Positions 35,444 to 44,759 of a stretch of DNA of 64,000 nucleotides are shown one piece after another; positions within the stretch are counted from its first letter, which is position 1, and each line of letters opens with the position of its first letter. A program made the position numbers and the translations under genes. Under the pieces are notes generated by a model. It saw nothing but the letters and a program-made list of their open reading frames with translations. It was not told the origin of the DNA and did no database searches. Source of the stretch: Rhynochetos jubatus (lineage: Eukaryota > Chordata > Aves > Eurypygiformes > Rhynochetidae); assembly GCA_027574665.1 (NCBI GenBank), contig CM050652.1:39646307-39710306 (forward strand), given 5' to 3'.

Positions 35444-35870
35444 GGGCCACTGCCGCACACCCACTTCCACCTATTAAACTCACGTGGAAATCGTCCGACC
35501 CGGTGTGGGTCGAGCAGTGGCCCCTATCAAAGCCTCGAATGGACGCTCTTCTTGAGCTAGTCGACCGTGAACTACAGCGAGGTCATATAGAGCCTTCCAC
35601 TAGCCCGTGGAGCACACCAGTTTTTGTAATACCCAAACGAACCAACGAAGGGTTTCGTCTCCTTCATGACCTGCGTGAAGTAAATAAGATAATTCAACCA
35701 ATGGGTCCCGTTCAAACACTGCTGCCCATAAACTCCATGATACCAGAAGGGCAACCGTGTGCCGTCCTTGATATTAAAGACTGTTTCTTTTCAATACCAT
35801 TACATGAGGAAGACAAGGAGCGGTTTGCTTTTTCTGTCGTGTTCCCAAACAGCCACAACCCAATCAAAGG
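35437..35870 (+). pseudogene. pol: pol, RT N-terminal part, truncated by an internal deletion
   Basis: The RT finger/palm start is intact. 'QRGHIEPSTSPWSTPVFVI' lies at residues 47-64 (counting from the ATG at 35440). 'GFRLLHDLREVN' is at 71-82, and motif A 'AVLDIKDCFFSIPL' has catalytic Asp111. Homology ends at about residue 144 (near 35870), where the sequence jumps to the end of RNase H. The YMDD motif, thumb, connection and most of RNase H are missing, so no active polymerase can be made. Reading continues out of frame to a TGA at 35950-35952. Sequence and frame entry by slippage are alpharetrovirus-like. The join lies in a stretch AAAGGGTTTTTTCC, possibly by recombination between short matches during reverse transcription. 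Confidence 0.92.
35444..35523 (+). promoter_or_regulatory. predicted frameshift-stimulating stem-loop (pro-pol)
   Basis: 35444-35453 (GGGCCACTGC) is perfectly complementary to 35514-35523 (GCAGTGGCCC). An inner helix pairs 35456-35461 (CACACC) with 35502-35507 (GGTGTG). This resembles the long stimulatory stem that follows the Rous sarcoma virus gag-pol site in sequence as well as position. Confidence 0.88.
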
Positions 35871-36790
35871 GTTTTTTCCAAACCGGCAACGACAAGGCAG
35901 ACGCCGCTGCAAAAGGACTGTGGACGTTAAGAGATGCTCGTCAGCTACATGAGTCTCTCCACATCGGAGCTAAAGCGCTAGCAAAGAAATGCGAGATCTC
36001 AATTACTGACGCAAAACACATAGTAGCCACATGTCCCCACTGTCAGAAAACACCATTGTGGTCTAGCGGAGTCAACCCCAGAGGTCTTAAGGCCTCCGAG
36101 GTGTGGCAAACAGATTTCACGCTCTGTCAATTGCTGAAACCTCGAGCGTGGCTAGCGGTGACCGTAGACACATACAGTGGAGTGATCGTAGCCACACAAC
36201 ACCTTAAGGCCGACTCGAAAGCGACCATCCAACATTGGCTGACGGCCATGGCGTGGCTTGGCGTCCCCAATCAGATTAAAACAGATAATGGCCCAAGTTT
36301 CGTCTCTAGATCTGTCCAGGCATTTACATTGAAATGGGGTATCACCCTAACACACGGCATCCCGTATAATAGCACTGGACAAGCTATAGTCGAACGGGCG
36401 AACCAAACCCTGAAAGCTAAATTAGAGGTGTTAGCAAAAACAGAAGGTTTTACCAATGCTGTTCCCCCAAAAGACCGAGCACGCCTGCTAGCGACTGCTC
36501 TGTTAGCACTGAATCAATTCCCTAGGGGGGAAGAGGTGAATAGCCCCACCCAGAAACATTGGGCTACTCGAGCGCTAGAAGAAGGCCCGCTGGTCATAAT
36601 TAGAAACAAGCTAGGGGAATGGGAACAAGGGTGGAGGCTAGTTCTTACAGGACGAGGGTATGCTGCGGTTAAAAAAGATGGAAAAGTTAAGTGGTGTCCG
36701 CTTAAATCGATCAAACCAAATCTTCAGAATGAAACTAACAAAAATTGTGAGTTTTTATCCACAGAACCGGTTTATCAGACGCCCTTATAA
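35867..36790 (+). CDS. pol: pol 3' part: RNase H end and complete integrase, frame broken from RT
   Basis: Begins inside the last RNase H motif (GNDKADAAAKG, with its final Asp). The zinc domain is His64-x3-His68-x23-Cys92-x2-Cys95, counting from an in-frame ATG at 35759. The catalytic triad is Asp119 (VWQTDFT), Asp176 (IKTDNGP) and Glu212 (IVERANQ), with exactly 35 residues between the last two. The DNA-binding domain with 'GEWEQGWRLVLTGRGYAAV' (286-304) follows. The integrase frame is fully open and its catalytic residues are present, but the deletion put it in a different frame from RT. Frame 2 here equals the protease frame, so this part is not reached by the normal pro-pol frameshift. 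It would be expressed only by another start or slip. Integrase inserts viral DNA into chromosomes. The stop codon lies past the env frame start. Confidence 0.92.
   Translation, partial: KGFFQTGNDKADAAAKGLWTLRDARQLHESLHIGAKALAKKCEISITDAKHIVATCPHCQKTPLWSSGVNPRGLKASEVWQTDFTLCQLLKPRAWLAVTVDTYSGVIVATQHLKADSKATIQHWLTAMAWLGVPNQIKTDNGPSFVSRSVQAFTLKWGITLTHGIPYNSTGQAIVERANQTLKAKLEVLAKTEGFTNAVPPKDRARLLATALLALNQFPRGEEVNSPTQKHWATRALEEGPLVIIRNKLGEWEQGWRLVLTGRGYAAVKKDGKVKWCPLKSIKPNLQNETNKNCEFLSTEPVYQTPL
36751..36764 (+). promoter_or_regulatory. candidate 3' splice site for env
   Basis: GTTTTTATCCACAG: a pyrimidine-rich stretch ending in AG at 36763-36764. The exon would begin at 36765, which is in phase with the env frame when joined after the sixth gag codon. 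That agreement of phase supports the pair of sites; splicing itself is inferred. Confidence 0.5.
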
Positions 36791-37094
36791 CCCGTACGCA
36801 CTGGTAGCAGGAGAAGACTGCAAGTCAACAAGCATCCTGTCCACACCTGAAAGTGCGAGAAGGATTGGAGAAGCGAAAAAAGAAGAACGAGAAGCACAAC
36901 AAAGCTGGTTTGCATCATGGTTTAACCATTCACCATGGCTGACCTCCCTGATATCTACCCTGATAGGGCCAATTATAATAATTGTAATAGCACTGATTTT
37001 TGGACCCCGTTTATTGAATAAGTTCATGTCATTTGTTAAAAGCCGGCTAGAAACAGTTAATATCATGATGATAGAATACCGACAATTGCTATAA
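36765..37094 (+). pseudogene. env: env remnant: end of a gammaretrovirus-type transmembrane subunit
   Basis: A 110-codon open frame after the candidate splice acceptor (the frame is open from 36660, with an ATG at 36729). The first ~30 codons are unassigned and may be the start of Env. From about 36855 the frame shows the membrane-proximal part of a TM subunit, 'EEREAQQSWFASWFN'. Then comes the 'SPWLTSLISTLIGP' anchor with a hydrophobic core at about 36933-37005, and a cytoplasmic tail to the stop. The whole surface subunit, fusion peptide and disulfide loop are absent. The SPW..LIST..GP..FGP..LN pattern is that of gammaretroviral and related Env proteins, not of avian leukosis virus Env. It cannot mediate entry. 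Confidence 0.85.
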
Positions 37095-37315
37095 AAATGT
37101 TCTTGTTCAGAATTGTTTAGCTATCTCCAGTCATACCCTGTTATTCCCAGTAACACCCCTGTTGCCTCTCACCTAGCGTGCCTTATATTTTTTATTCAAG
37201 TTCATGATATGTGTCAAAATTGTTGTAAAGCATAGCTTAAGAACGGGATACAATTCCAAGATTGCGATATACGTATTTTCGAGATTGTTACATTTTAGTC
37301 AATTTACTTACGCAT
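37095..37315 (+). other. proviral 3' untranslated region
   Basis: About 220 bases between the env stop and the polypurine tract. AT-rich compared with gag, with no open frame of note. I could not match it to a known export element or direct repeat. Its retention in a heavily deleted element may mean it has a cis function (export, stability or packaging). Confidence 0.6.
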
Positions 37316-37329
37316 AGGGAGGGGGGAAA
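37316..37329 (+). promoter_or_regulatory. polypurine tract
   Basis: AGGGAGGGGGGAAA directly abuts the TG of the 3' LTR. This is the expected plus-strand primer site for reverse transcription. Confidence 0.93.
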
Positions 37330-37595
37330 TGTGGGTAGTTAGGATCTGGCGGCCGGAAGATTACGTGCTGTACGGAAAGACAGGGACCCTCCCCTGATAG
37401 CCAGTAGCGTGTAGTTTGCAATGTAAACAGACGGAAGTGACGTGACAAACCTAAGCCATATAATGCGGTGTTACACATCAATAAACGCCATTTGCCGTCC
37501 ACCACATTGGTGTCTGTGAGCAGATGGCCCGAGCGGCCCGGGGGGGGTCGCCGTGCCGTTCCTGAACCAGGTCGCCACGCCTTGCGAAGGCAACA
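37330..37595 (+). repeat. 3' LTR (266 bp), identical to the 5' LTR
   Basis: Same 266-base length, and I found no difference from the 5' LTR on a base-by-base reading, including the G8 run. TATAAT is at 37459-37464, AATAAA at 37480-37485 and R at about 37487-37506. LTRs are identical at integration and then diverge, so identity means a young insertion. Confidence 0.96.
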
Positions 37596-37600
37596 AACAT
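37596..37600 (+). repeat. 3' target-site duplication, AACAT
   Basis: Matches 32527-32531 exactly. The intact duplication rules out recombination between different proviruses at this locus. Confidence 0.93.
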
Positions 37601-39686
37601 GATAAATATACTGCTCTATGTGTGTCAATAACTCAGAGCCAGAGACGTTGTTGATAATTCTACCAGGATTAGTGATGGGGAAGTCTCAGCAAAATTTTGA
37701 GTTTCAGTACAGGTCCTTATTCAAAGTAGGTTTCATGTTCTCTCAGAGTATCTGTGTGTGCATGTGTGTGTACAGAAGTTAGGCCTGAAATCACACAGCT
37801 CCTCCTCTTTCTGAGACATAGGAAAACTGGCGAGAAACATCCTGAAGACTGCCTCTCTTTCATTCCTTTATACGTTGACTTCACTAAATCAAAACCAAAG
37901 GTCTAATTTTCCTTGACTTATGAAGAGGAGGGTACAGAAGAAATAAATATGAACAGGAACATGTTACCGCCCAACACAAAGGTTCATGCTCATCTGGACT
38001 AGTATATCACCATTGGAAATGCATTTTAAATATGAGGTATGAGAGGAAAATGAGCTCTGGAGAAAGAAGATTATAGGGGCTTAGGCACAGAACAGAATAA
38101 AAACTTGGGCTTTGTTTTCCTCTGAAAATCAAATACAAACACCTAATTAATGACACGGAAGATTTTCAAAAGTTAGAACTGATTAAAATATCTTGATAAA
38201 AACACTGACTGTGGGACTAAGGGGTCTTTGGAGCTCAATTCCATGCATAAGCACTTGCAACACCTGAGGCACCCCAGGCCTTCTGAGGCACACAGATATG
38301 ACCAGGCACCTATGTGTACTCCAGGTCCTTCTGGGGAAGCAACTGAAAGCCAGGCAGAATTCCTAAGGGTGTCTTGGATGGCACCAGAGGCCTGTGTTTA
38401 TGTAACTTAAGCCAGCCCTGGCTCTGATCTAGGACAATCTGGATCATGGGTAGTTTTCCTTACCTGCCATCTGTATGTGTTTGTCTTCCAGACAGCTATT
38501 ATGACCCAATATTGCTCTCACAAAATCCTCTAGAGCCATACTAGTGTGAAAGACATTCAAGTGCTCTTCAGGTGAACAAATGTATTTTAGCTGCTCTCAA
38601 TCTTTGCTTCATGTGTCTGCCCCTGAACACCATCACAAGCAACCATACCCTGTGTCCTCTGTTTTATACAAGTAGTAGCTAGGCAAAACTCAACTAGTCC
38701 TACAACAAAGTTGTAAGTTAGATATGATTTTCCTAATTAAACTAGTGGGTTGATACCTCATATGAGTCTTCCTGCTGTTGCATTACCTCTGTCATTCTTT
38801 AATGGTTTCAACAAATTATAAAAGTCTGAAAGTTCTTTGAATAATATATGGTTCAATAAGACAAAATGAAATTAGGGAGTTACATTTAGATCATGTTCTT
38901 AGTTTCATTGTTTGAACTTCCTGTTCAAGAATTGTTGCCTATGTGTTTCAATACTGATCTGATATAATGACTACAATTAATATTGTATTATGAATGTTGG
39001 ATTTATGATCTGCAGAATTAGGTTCATTCCCAGTTACTAGCTGTGGTGACAAACCATGCTGACTGTGCACTTCTCAGGGTGTTTCAACAGGACATTGAAT
39101 AAATACATCATTCTTCACATATCAACTCTGACTATATCAAATGATCATGTATAGCTGCCTGCACATGTCCTTCAAAAGAAAAAGATCAGCATAACTCTAG
39201 TAAAGTATATGCACCGTTTTAATATGACAAGAGTAGGTCTGTTCTGTCCTACTGTTAAAATCTGACAATGAATTAACTTCTGTAGCATTTTCTCTGGCAC
39301 AATTTAGACCAAGTCATCAGAAGTAAATTTGGTCAATTTTTCCACATGCTCTACCTGGGTATATCAAAAATGAAAATAATTTGACAACGGTAAGCGTTAG
39401 AACCCTTCTGGAAACTCTTTAACACCTGAAATGCTATAAAACTACCAAACTAGATCTTCCTTGTATTTTACAATGTGACTTTAGGTCACAACACTGAACT
39501 GAATTAATAGTTTCTTAGAAACCTTGAAACATCAAAATTAATCTGAGGTACAGAATAAGCCAGTTGTTAAAATCTCTGTAGAACACAACACTGAAAATTA
39601 TTTCTCCTTCTCTTTCTCTGCAAGTCTAATTTAGGTTATGCCTCTTCCTGGAAAATGTAATGATTAATTGGAAACCTCTAGAAAGC
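37601..39686. other. AT-rich flank, nothing recognised
   Basis: A short TG-rich stretch occurs at about 37752-37772. Otherwise no repeat or coding signal. Confidence 0.45.
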
Positions 39687-40352
39687 ACAGAACAGAACAG
39701 AACAGAACAGAACAGAACAGAATAGAATATTTTCAGTCTGAAAGAACCTACATTGGTCACCTACTCCATCTTCCTGACCAGTTCAGGACTGACAAACAGT
39801 TAAAGCACATTATTAAGGACATTGTCCAAATGCCTCTTAAACACTGGCAGACTTGGAGCAATGACCACCTCTCCAGGAAACCTGTTCCAGCATTGGTCAC
39901 CCTCTCGGCAAAGAAATGTTTCCTAATGCCAGTCTACACCTACAATGGTGCAGCTTTGAACCATTCTGACACGTCCTAACCCTGGATCCCAGGAAGAAGA
40001 GATCAGCACCTCCCTCTCCATGTCCCCTCCTTGGGAAGCTGTACAGAGCAATGAGCTCACCTCTCAGTCTCCTTTTCTACAAACTAGGGAGCCCTTGCTG
40101 CTGCTCATAGGACATGCCTCCAGCTCTTTCACCAGGTGAGACTTTCCAAGGTAAGGCAATGCCAACACTGGATACAGGGGGATAATCACCTCTTTTGACT
40201 GGCTGGTTATGGTGTGTGTGATGCACCCCAGGATGGGGTTTCATCTTCTGGGATGCCAGGGCACACGGCTGGCTCATGTTGAGTCTGCAGTCAACCAGCA
40301 CTCCCTGACCCCTTTCTGTAGGGCTGCTCTCCAGCCACTCCTCTCTCATTTT
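39687..40352 (-). mobile_element. CR1 LINE, minus strand, with expanded pentamer at its 3' end
   Basis: The plus strand begins with (AACAG)n at about 39691-39720, then 'AATATTTTCAGTCTGAAAG' and inverted CR1 3' region ('..AATGCCTCTTAAACACTGGC..', '..CAGCTTTGAACCATTC..', '..AGCACCTCCCTCTCCATG..'). It runs into the inverted ORF2 end ('..GTAGGGCTGCTCTCCAGCC') and stops at about 40352. The copy is about 670 bp, 5'-truncated and moderately diverged. The open frames 39668-39979 and 40077-40439 are antisense or accidental products of it. Confidence 0.9.
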
Positions 40353-42198
40353 TACTTGTGCCTAGCAAGAGTAGTTACAATAAATATTATTAAATTACTT
40401 AGATATATTAAGCACCTAGATCAGAACACATGTGCTTGAAACATGAATCCTTTAGAATTAATAACATTTTTAAAAAGTGGCATTTGGGATGTATTGTTGT
40501 GAACTCTAAATTTGCACCAATTTTTTTTCTTTGGAGAAGGTGAAAAATCTATTCTTTAAATAGAGTAACTCTCTTTGTGTATTAAAAATAGATACGATTT
40601 TAATGACATTACCTTGAACTTCAAGACTTATGATTTGTTTTTAAATGAAAAAGAGTATGTTAAATGTCCTGCAAGACTGACTCCCATCATAATACTTTAA
40701 GCATGTATCAGCCATATGTTATATAAGCTCCAGAAGCAGTGTTTCACAATAGCACATTCATGTTAGCAGAGCTTTTACCACTGAAACTGAGAGTACTTCA
40801 TGGGAACATCAAATTGAATTGTCTTCTTTCATGTTAGATATTACAGCACACTTACAGTTAGAGTGCTTGTGTTATGATTTCTCTCTTCTAAATTTGTGCA
40901 ATGGCAATCAGATTAACGTTATCAGGAATGCACTGGAATGGCTTCTCTAGCTGGATTCCTGACTGTTTGGGACAAAATGAAAGGACAGACCAGTCAAAAG
41001 AAGAGCCTCAGAGACATTTCATCTATGATAGCTGAAGGCTTACCAGACAGGTTTTTGAAAAGAAGTGGCCTTGACCTTCTCTGAGTCTCCTGTCAAAACA
41101 ACTGATTGGTTTTCATATAGACTGTCCATCACATTTAACCCAGCAGGATGCAGTAGAGTCCAAGGTAGGGAGCCAGTTGGAACAAATATGCAGTACAGAA
41201 AAAGAGAGCATGAAATTGAGGGGTTTAGGGCAGCAATCTAACACTCAGCAATTCCTAGGAACCTCTTATCTCTGCAAGCTGTGAAGAATTTAGTTTCTCA
41301 TTTGTTTCAGCCTTTCAAAGACATCTTGTTGGCAGAAGGAGTTTCAGGATGAGGCTGCCAGGTCCATACCAGTACTGGATAGTTTTCAGCTGTGAACAGT
41401 ACAGTACAGTATAGTACAACAGCTTGTGACTGCACTGACTCTCTCTTTGACCAAAGGCTTTTCTTACTGAACAGGAAGATTTTCTGTTAGATTAATTTGG
41501 ACTTGCTTTGCCCTCTTGTCCCAGAAGTAAGTTGAACAGCTGCAATAAAGGAAGAGTTTTGCTCACTCAGCTTGTTGTGAACACTTTTTTGGAACACTTT
41601 GTTGTTTTGTCTGTTCTTACTTGCCAAATTCAAAGTGGTTTTGAAACTGTCATACTCTTTATGTTGTTCTGCGACTTTGTCCACTTAGTTATTGTTACAC
41701 TCTACAAAAATAAAATTGCTGCAGGCATAAGGAACCTATAAAATAACTATCAGATTCTCTATAGTAACAGTCTGGCCTGTTCTCATGCAAACAAATGTCA
41801 CCTTATAAAAGGATAATTTTAAATCATTAATTTTGTAATTCATACTGACCTTACAAAGAAATCTGTGATTAGCAGAGTAAGAAGTACCTGTTTTCTTGAG
41901 AAGTAGAGATCATTTAGAGAAGTATAAAAAAAACAGCTGTAAGTGTGCAGTTTTACTGTTTTCATGTATTCCTTTGTTACCTTCAACTAAAAGTATGTTA
42001 CGGTACCTACTGCATATTTTATCATACATCGTGTAGCATATCGAGGGAATTATTGTATAAAATCATTTTCACAATTCCCACACACCATTCTGTATGTGTA
42101 CATTAACCCCTGTAAGTAAAGACCCCTCATGCATTCATGAAACATGACAAACGAAACTCAGCCTGTCGTATCAGACCAAAGTCAAGGCGAGTTGTTTT
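40353..42198. other. intergenic DNA, nothing recognised
   Basis: Contains a short ACAGT/ATAGT microsatellite at about 41398-41417. No gene or transposon is recognised. Confidence 0.42.
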
Positions 42199-42250
42199 TC
42201 TGTATGGAACTATGAAAATATGTTTCTGCCTGGAACTATGAAAATAACAT
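42199..42250 (+). repeat. 26-bp tandem duplication (two copies)
   Basis: 42199-42224 and 42225-42250 share TCTG, then TGGAACTATGAAAATA, with differences at positions 5-6 of the unit and in the last few bases. The surroundings (about 41990-42330) could be an old LTR, but I found no termini. Confidence 0.75.
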
Positions 42251-44759
42251 ACACTAGCATCATATATGTATGGCAACCCTTTTGCCTTTAATTGTTTGAA
42301 ACATGTTAATAAAGCATGTTTTCTGATCTTGGGAAATGTCCTTCTTTTGGATTATGGCAGGGTTATGTGCAAATGTGGCTCATTTGTGTCACTTTTCTGA
42401 CAGTTCCCTACCCTTTCCCAAAGGAAAGGCAAATGACATTTCCAAAGGTTTCTAGCTCATTGTGTCATCTAGAAACAGAAAGCTTTAGAATGAAGTCAAA
42501 CCAGTAGGGATGTACTACTTACAACCACACATTTGGTGCCACTGTCATCACTGCTCTGGATTTCCCAAACATTTTAACCCCTGAAATGACTCTCCGGACT
42601 TACTGATAGGGTTGTTGAATAAATTTATTTGGCATAGTCTTTTTTTGCAAAAAGACTTTTTATACTTCCCTGCTGCATGCCCATTAGAAAGGGTTGATTA
42701 AGATCCAGGTAATCCACAATGTGAATTCCCAGTGCCCTGCAATTCCCATAATTTTCTAACTGCTCAGACGTCCGAATAAAATCCTGTGGTCTGCATCATT
42801 GTCACTTCCTCCTCTGTAACCGTATGATGTGAGACACCACTGTTTCAGTACACTGGTTCTTGCTATCAGGAATCACAAACCTTAATTACTAGGGTGAAGT
42901 GCTTATGGTTACTGAACTCTCTAGAAGGATAGCTGGGGGCCTCAGAAGTTCATTATCCCAGTCAAACAGGACAGTTACCCCATATCACTACAGTCTTTTC
43001 CTACTCTAAAGCCAGTTGCATTTTAGGAAATTGTTGTTGCGTAAGGAACGTGTTTAAAAGATGTGTAGCTATATTGTCAAGGGGTTCTAAAAGCAGCATC
43101 ATGCAAACAGATGGGAAAGAGAATATTAAATACCAAAAGTCTTCAGTTTACAAAGTCAACACGCTAAGGTCAGAACTGGAGCAAACAAATTTAGATTCAA
43201 ATTAAAGGCTCTATCAGATAACATGTTCAAAACTAAATATCCTAGCTGCTGTCTCAATGTTTGAGATGCACAGACATACAGAAAAACAAACATGATGGAT
43301 CTTGCTTTACATACATGAAATAAAACCCCTTGTCTCCAAAGAGCTCTCCCTTTTTTTTTCTCCAGTAACTGTCACCCTTCTATTCTAAATCCAAGGATTA
43401 GATTAGCAGGATCTGTACTAAAGGTATGACTCAAGGTTAGTCTAATGGGATGTAAATAAGTTGCTTAGAACCCAGAATCATGAAATTATTAATTTCTGAA
43501 ACTTACTAAAAGACCGAAAAGTGAGTACAAAGGACAACGACAGGTTATAAGAGAAATTTGTCAGTCCTTTGTAAACCATATAAAATGCTGTCCTGAAATG
43601 CATCACAGAAGACATCTTTAGTATCTGAAATGAAAAATTTATGGAATGGGTGGGTGAATGAATGCTGCAGTTCACTGCCAGCCACTCAGATATGATGGTG
43701 ATAAAGGTCCTGTAAGTGTCAAGACAGATACTTAGCACTTAATTGTGGGGATAATTCAGATTTTGAGAAGAGGTGTGGGTCAGTTCTTTTATTCCAAAGT
43801 GAATGGCTTAGTTCTAATTGAAAGAAACACTAATTAAGATAAAGGGCATGACATTAGCACGCAATATTAACATTATGAGCCGCACCAGCAATATGCTTTA
43901 CCTTTGATATGAGATTGTTATTTATTGTGTCTGTGGTGCAGCAGAGCTCTCCCTTGCATACTCATCAGATATCAGGCTCCAGTGTACTCATCTTCAATGA
44001 GAGAATTAAGGAAGAAAATTTCAGCTGAGGAGTGGTCTATGTGCGGTGGAAATAAACTGACCAGAGAGCAACTGGGGAGGTTTATCGGCCATGCATGCAG
44101 CTAAATATTCTTTTCCTCATGTCTCAAAGCTTTCAGATTCATATGGATTTCATAGATTATGCCTAAACAGAGAGGGTGGCACTTAACACCACCACTTCAT
44201 GTTGAGATCCAAGCATGGATCAACTTTGCTCATGTTGACACAGAGAAAACCCTGTTAGGTGATCCAGGCAGCCCCAATAGCTTTCAGTCAGAGCCCTGGT
44301 ATGGGCAAGATGGTGGAAGCATCTTGGGAGCACTGCAGCACTCTCCTGCAGGTCACCTGAGACAATTGGGGTCTACCTGGCCTATTGTTCAATTGAAACT
44401 TAGGAGTGGAAAAGTCTCCAAGCCTCCAGAGATCAGCCAGATTCTATCTTGAAGTATAAAGGCTGACAGCTTTTATTAAGACCAATAGGTTTTCTAGTGC
44501 TTGCTACTATACCTCAGCTTTTTTCATATATTGGGCTGGCCAAGTGAGGCATAGCCCAGTGAAATCAATGTAGTACTCCTACGAAACACAAGTGGTTCAC
44601 TGCTTCTAAACCTTACTGACAAAGATCTTACCTCCTGCTTAATCAGGTGCAACAGCAACCATAGTATGACATTTCCATGAAAGAAAATTGACTTAAAAGC
44701 TATGTTAGCCATAAGTAAAGCATTTTAATTTCACTGAATATCTTTTTCTATTAACAGGG
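42251..44759. other. AT-rich intergenic DNA, nothing recognised
   Basis: The longest frame, 97 codons at 44159-44452, has no motif. No repeat family is recognised before the LTR that starts at 44760. Confidence 0.42.

Larger units (their letters stand above)
32532..37595 (+). mobile_element. young, internally deleted endogenous retrovirus (alpharetrovirus-like mosaic)
   Basis: A 5064-bp provirus in the order LTR, PBS, gag, pro, partial pol, env remnant, PPT, LTR, flanked by a 5-bp target duplication. The two LTRs are the same length and appear identical, so insertion was recent. Gag and protease are uninterrupted. RT/RNase H lost about 1.2-1.3 kb (relative to the usual 570-residue RT) and the join is out of frame. 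Env has lost its surface subunit and most of its transmembrane subunit. The R region, matrix start, position of the splice donor and pro-pol frameshift signal point to the avian leukosis/Rous sarcoma group. Protease in its own -1 frame is betaretrovirus-like, and the Env anchor is gammaretrovirus-like. Base composition is clearly more GC-rich than the flanks. It cannot replicate alone. Confidence 0.96.

Noticed and set aside
41990-42330. Solo LTR around the 26-bp duplication
   Set aside because: The stretch looked LTR-like (TGTTAC start, AATAAAG near the end), but I could define neither a TG..CA pair nor a target duplication.
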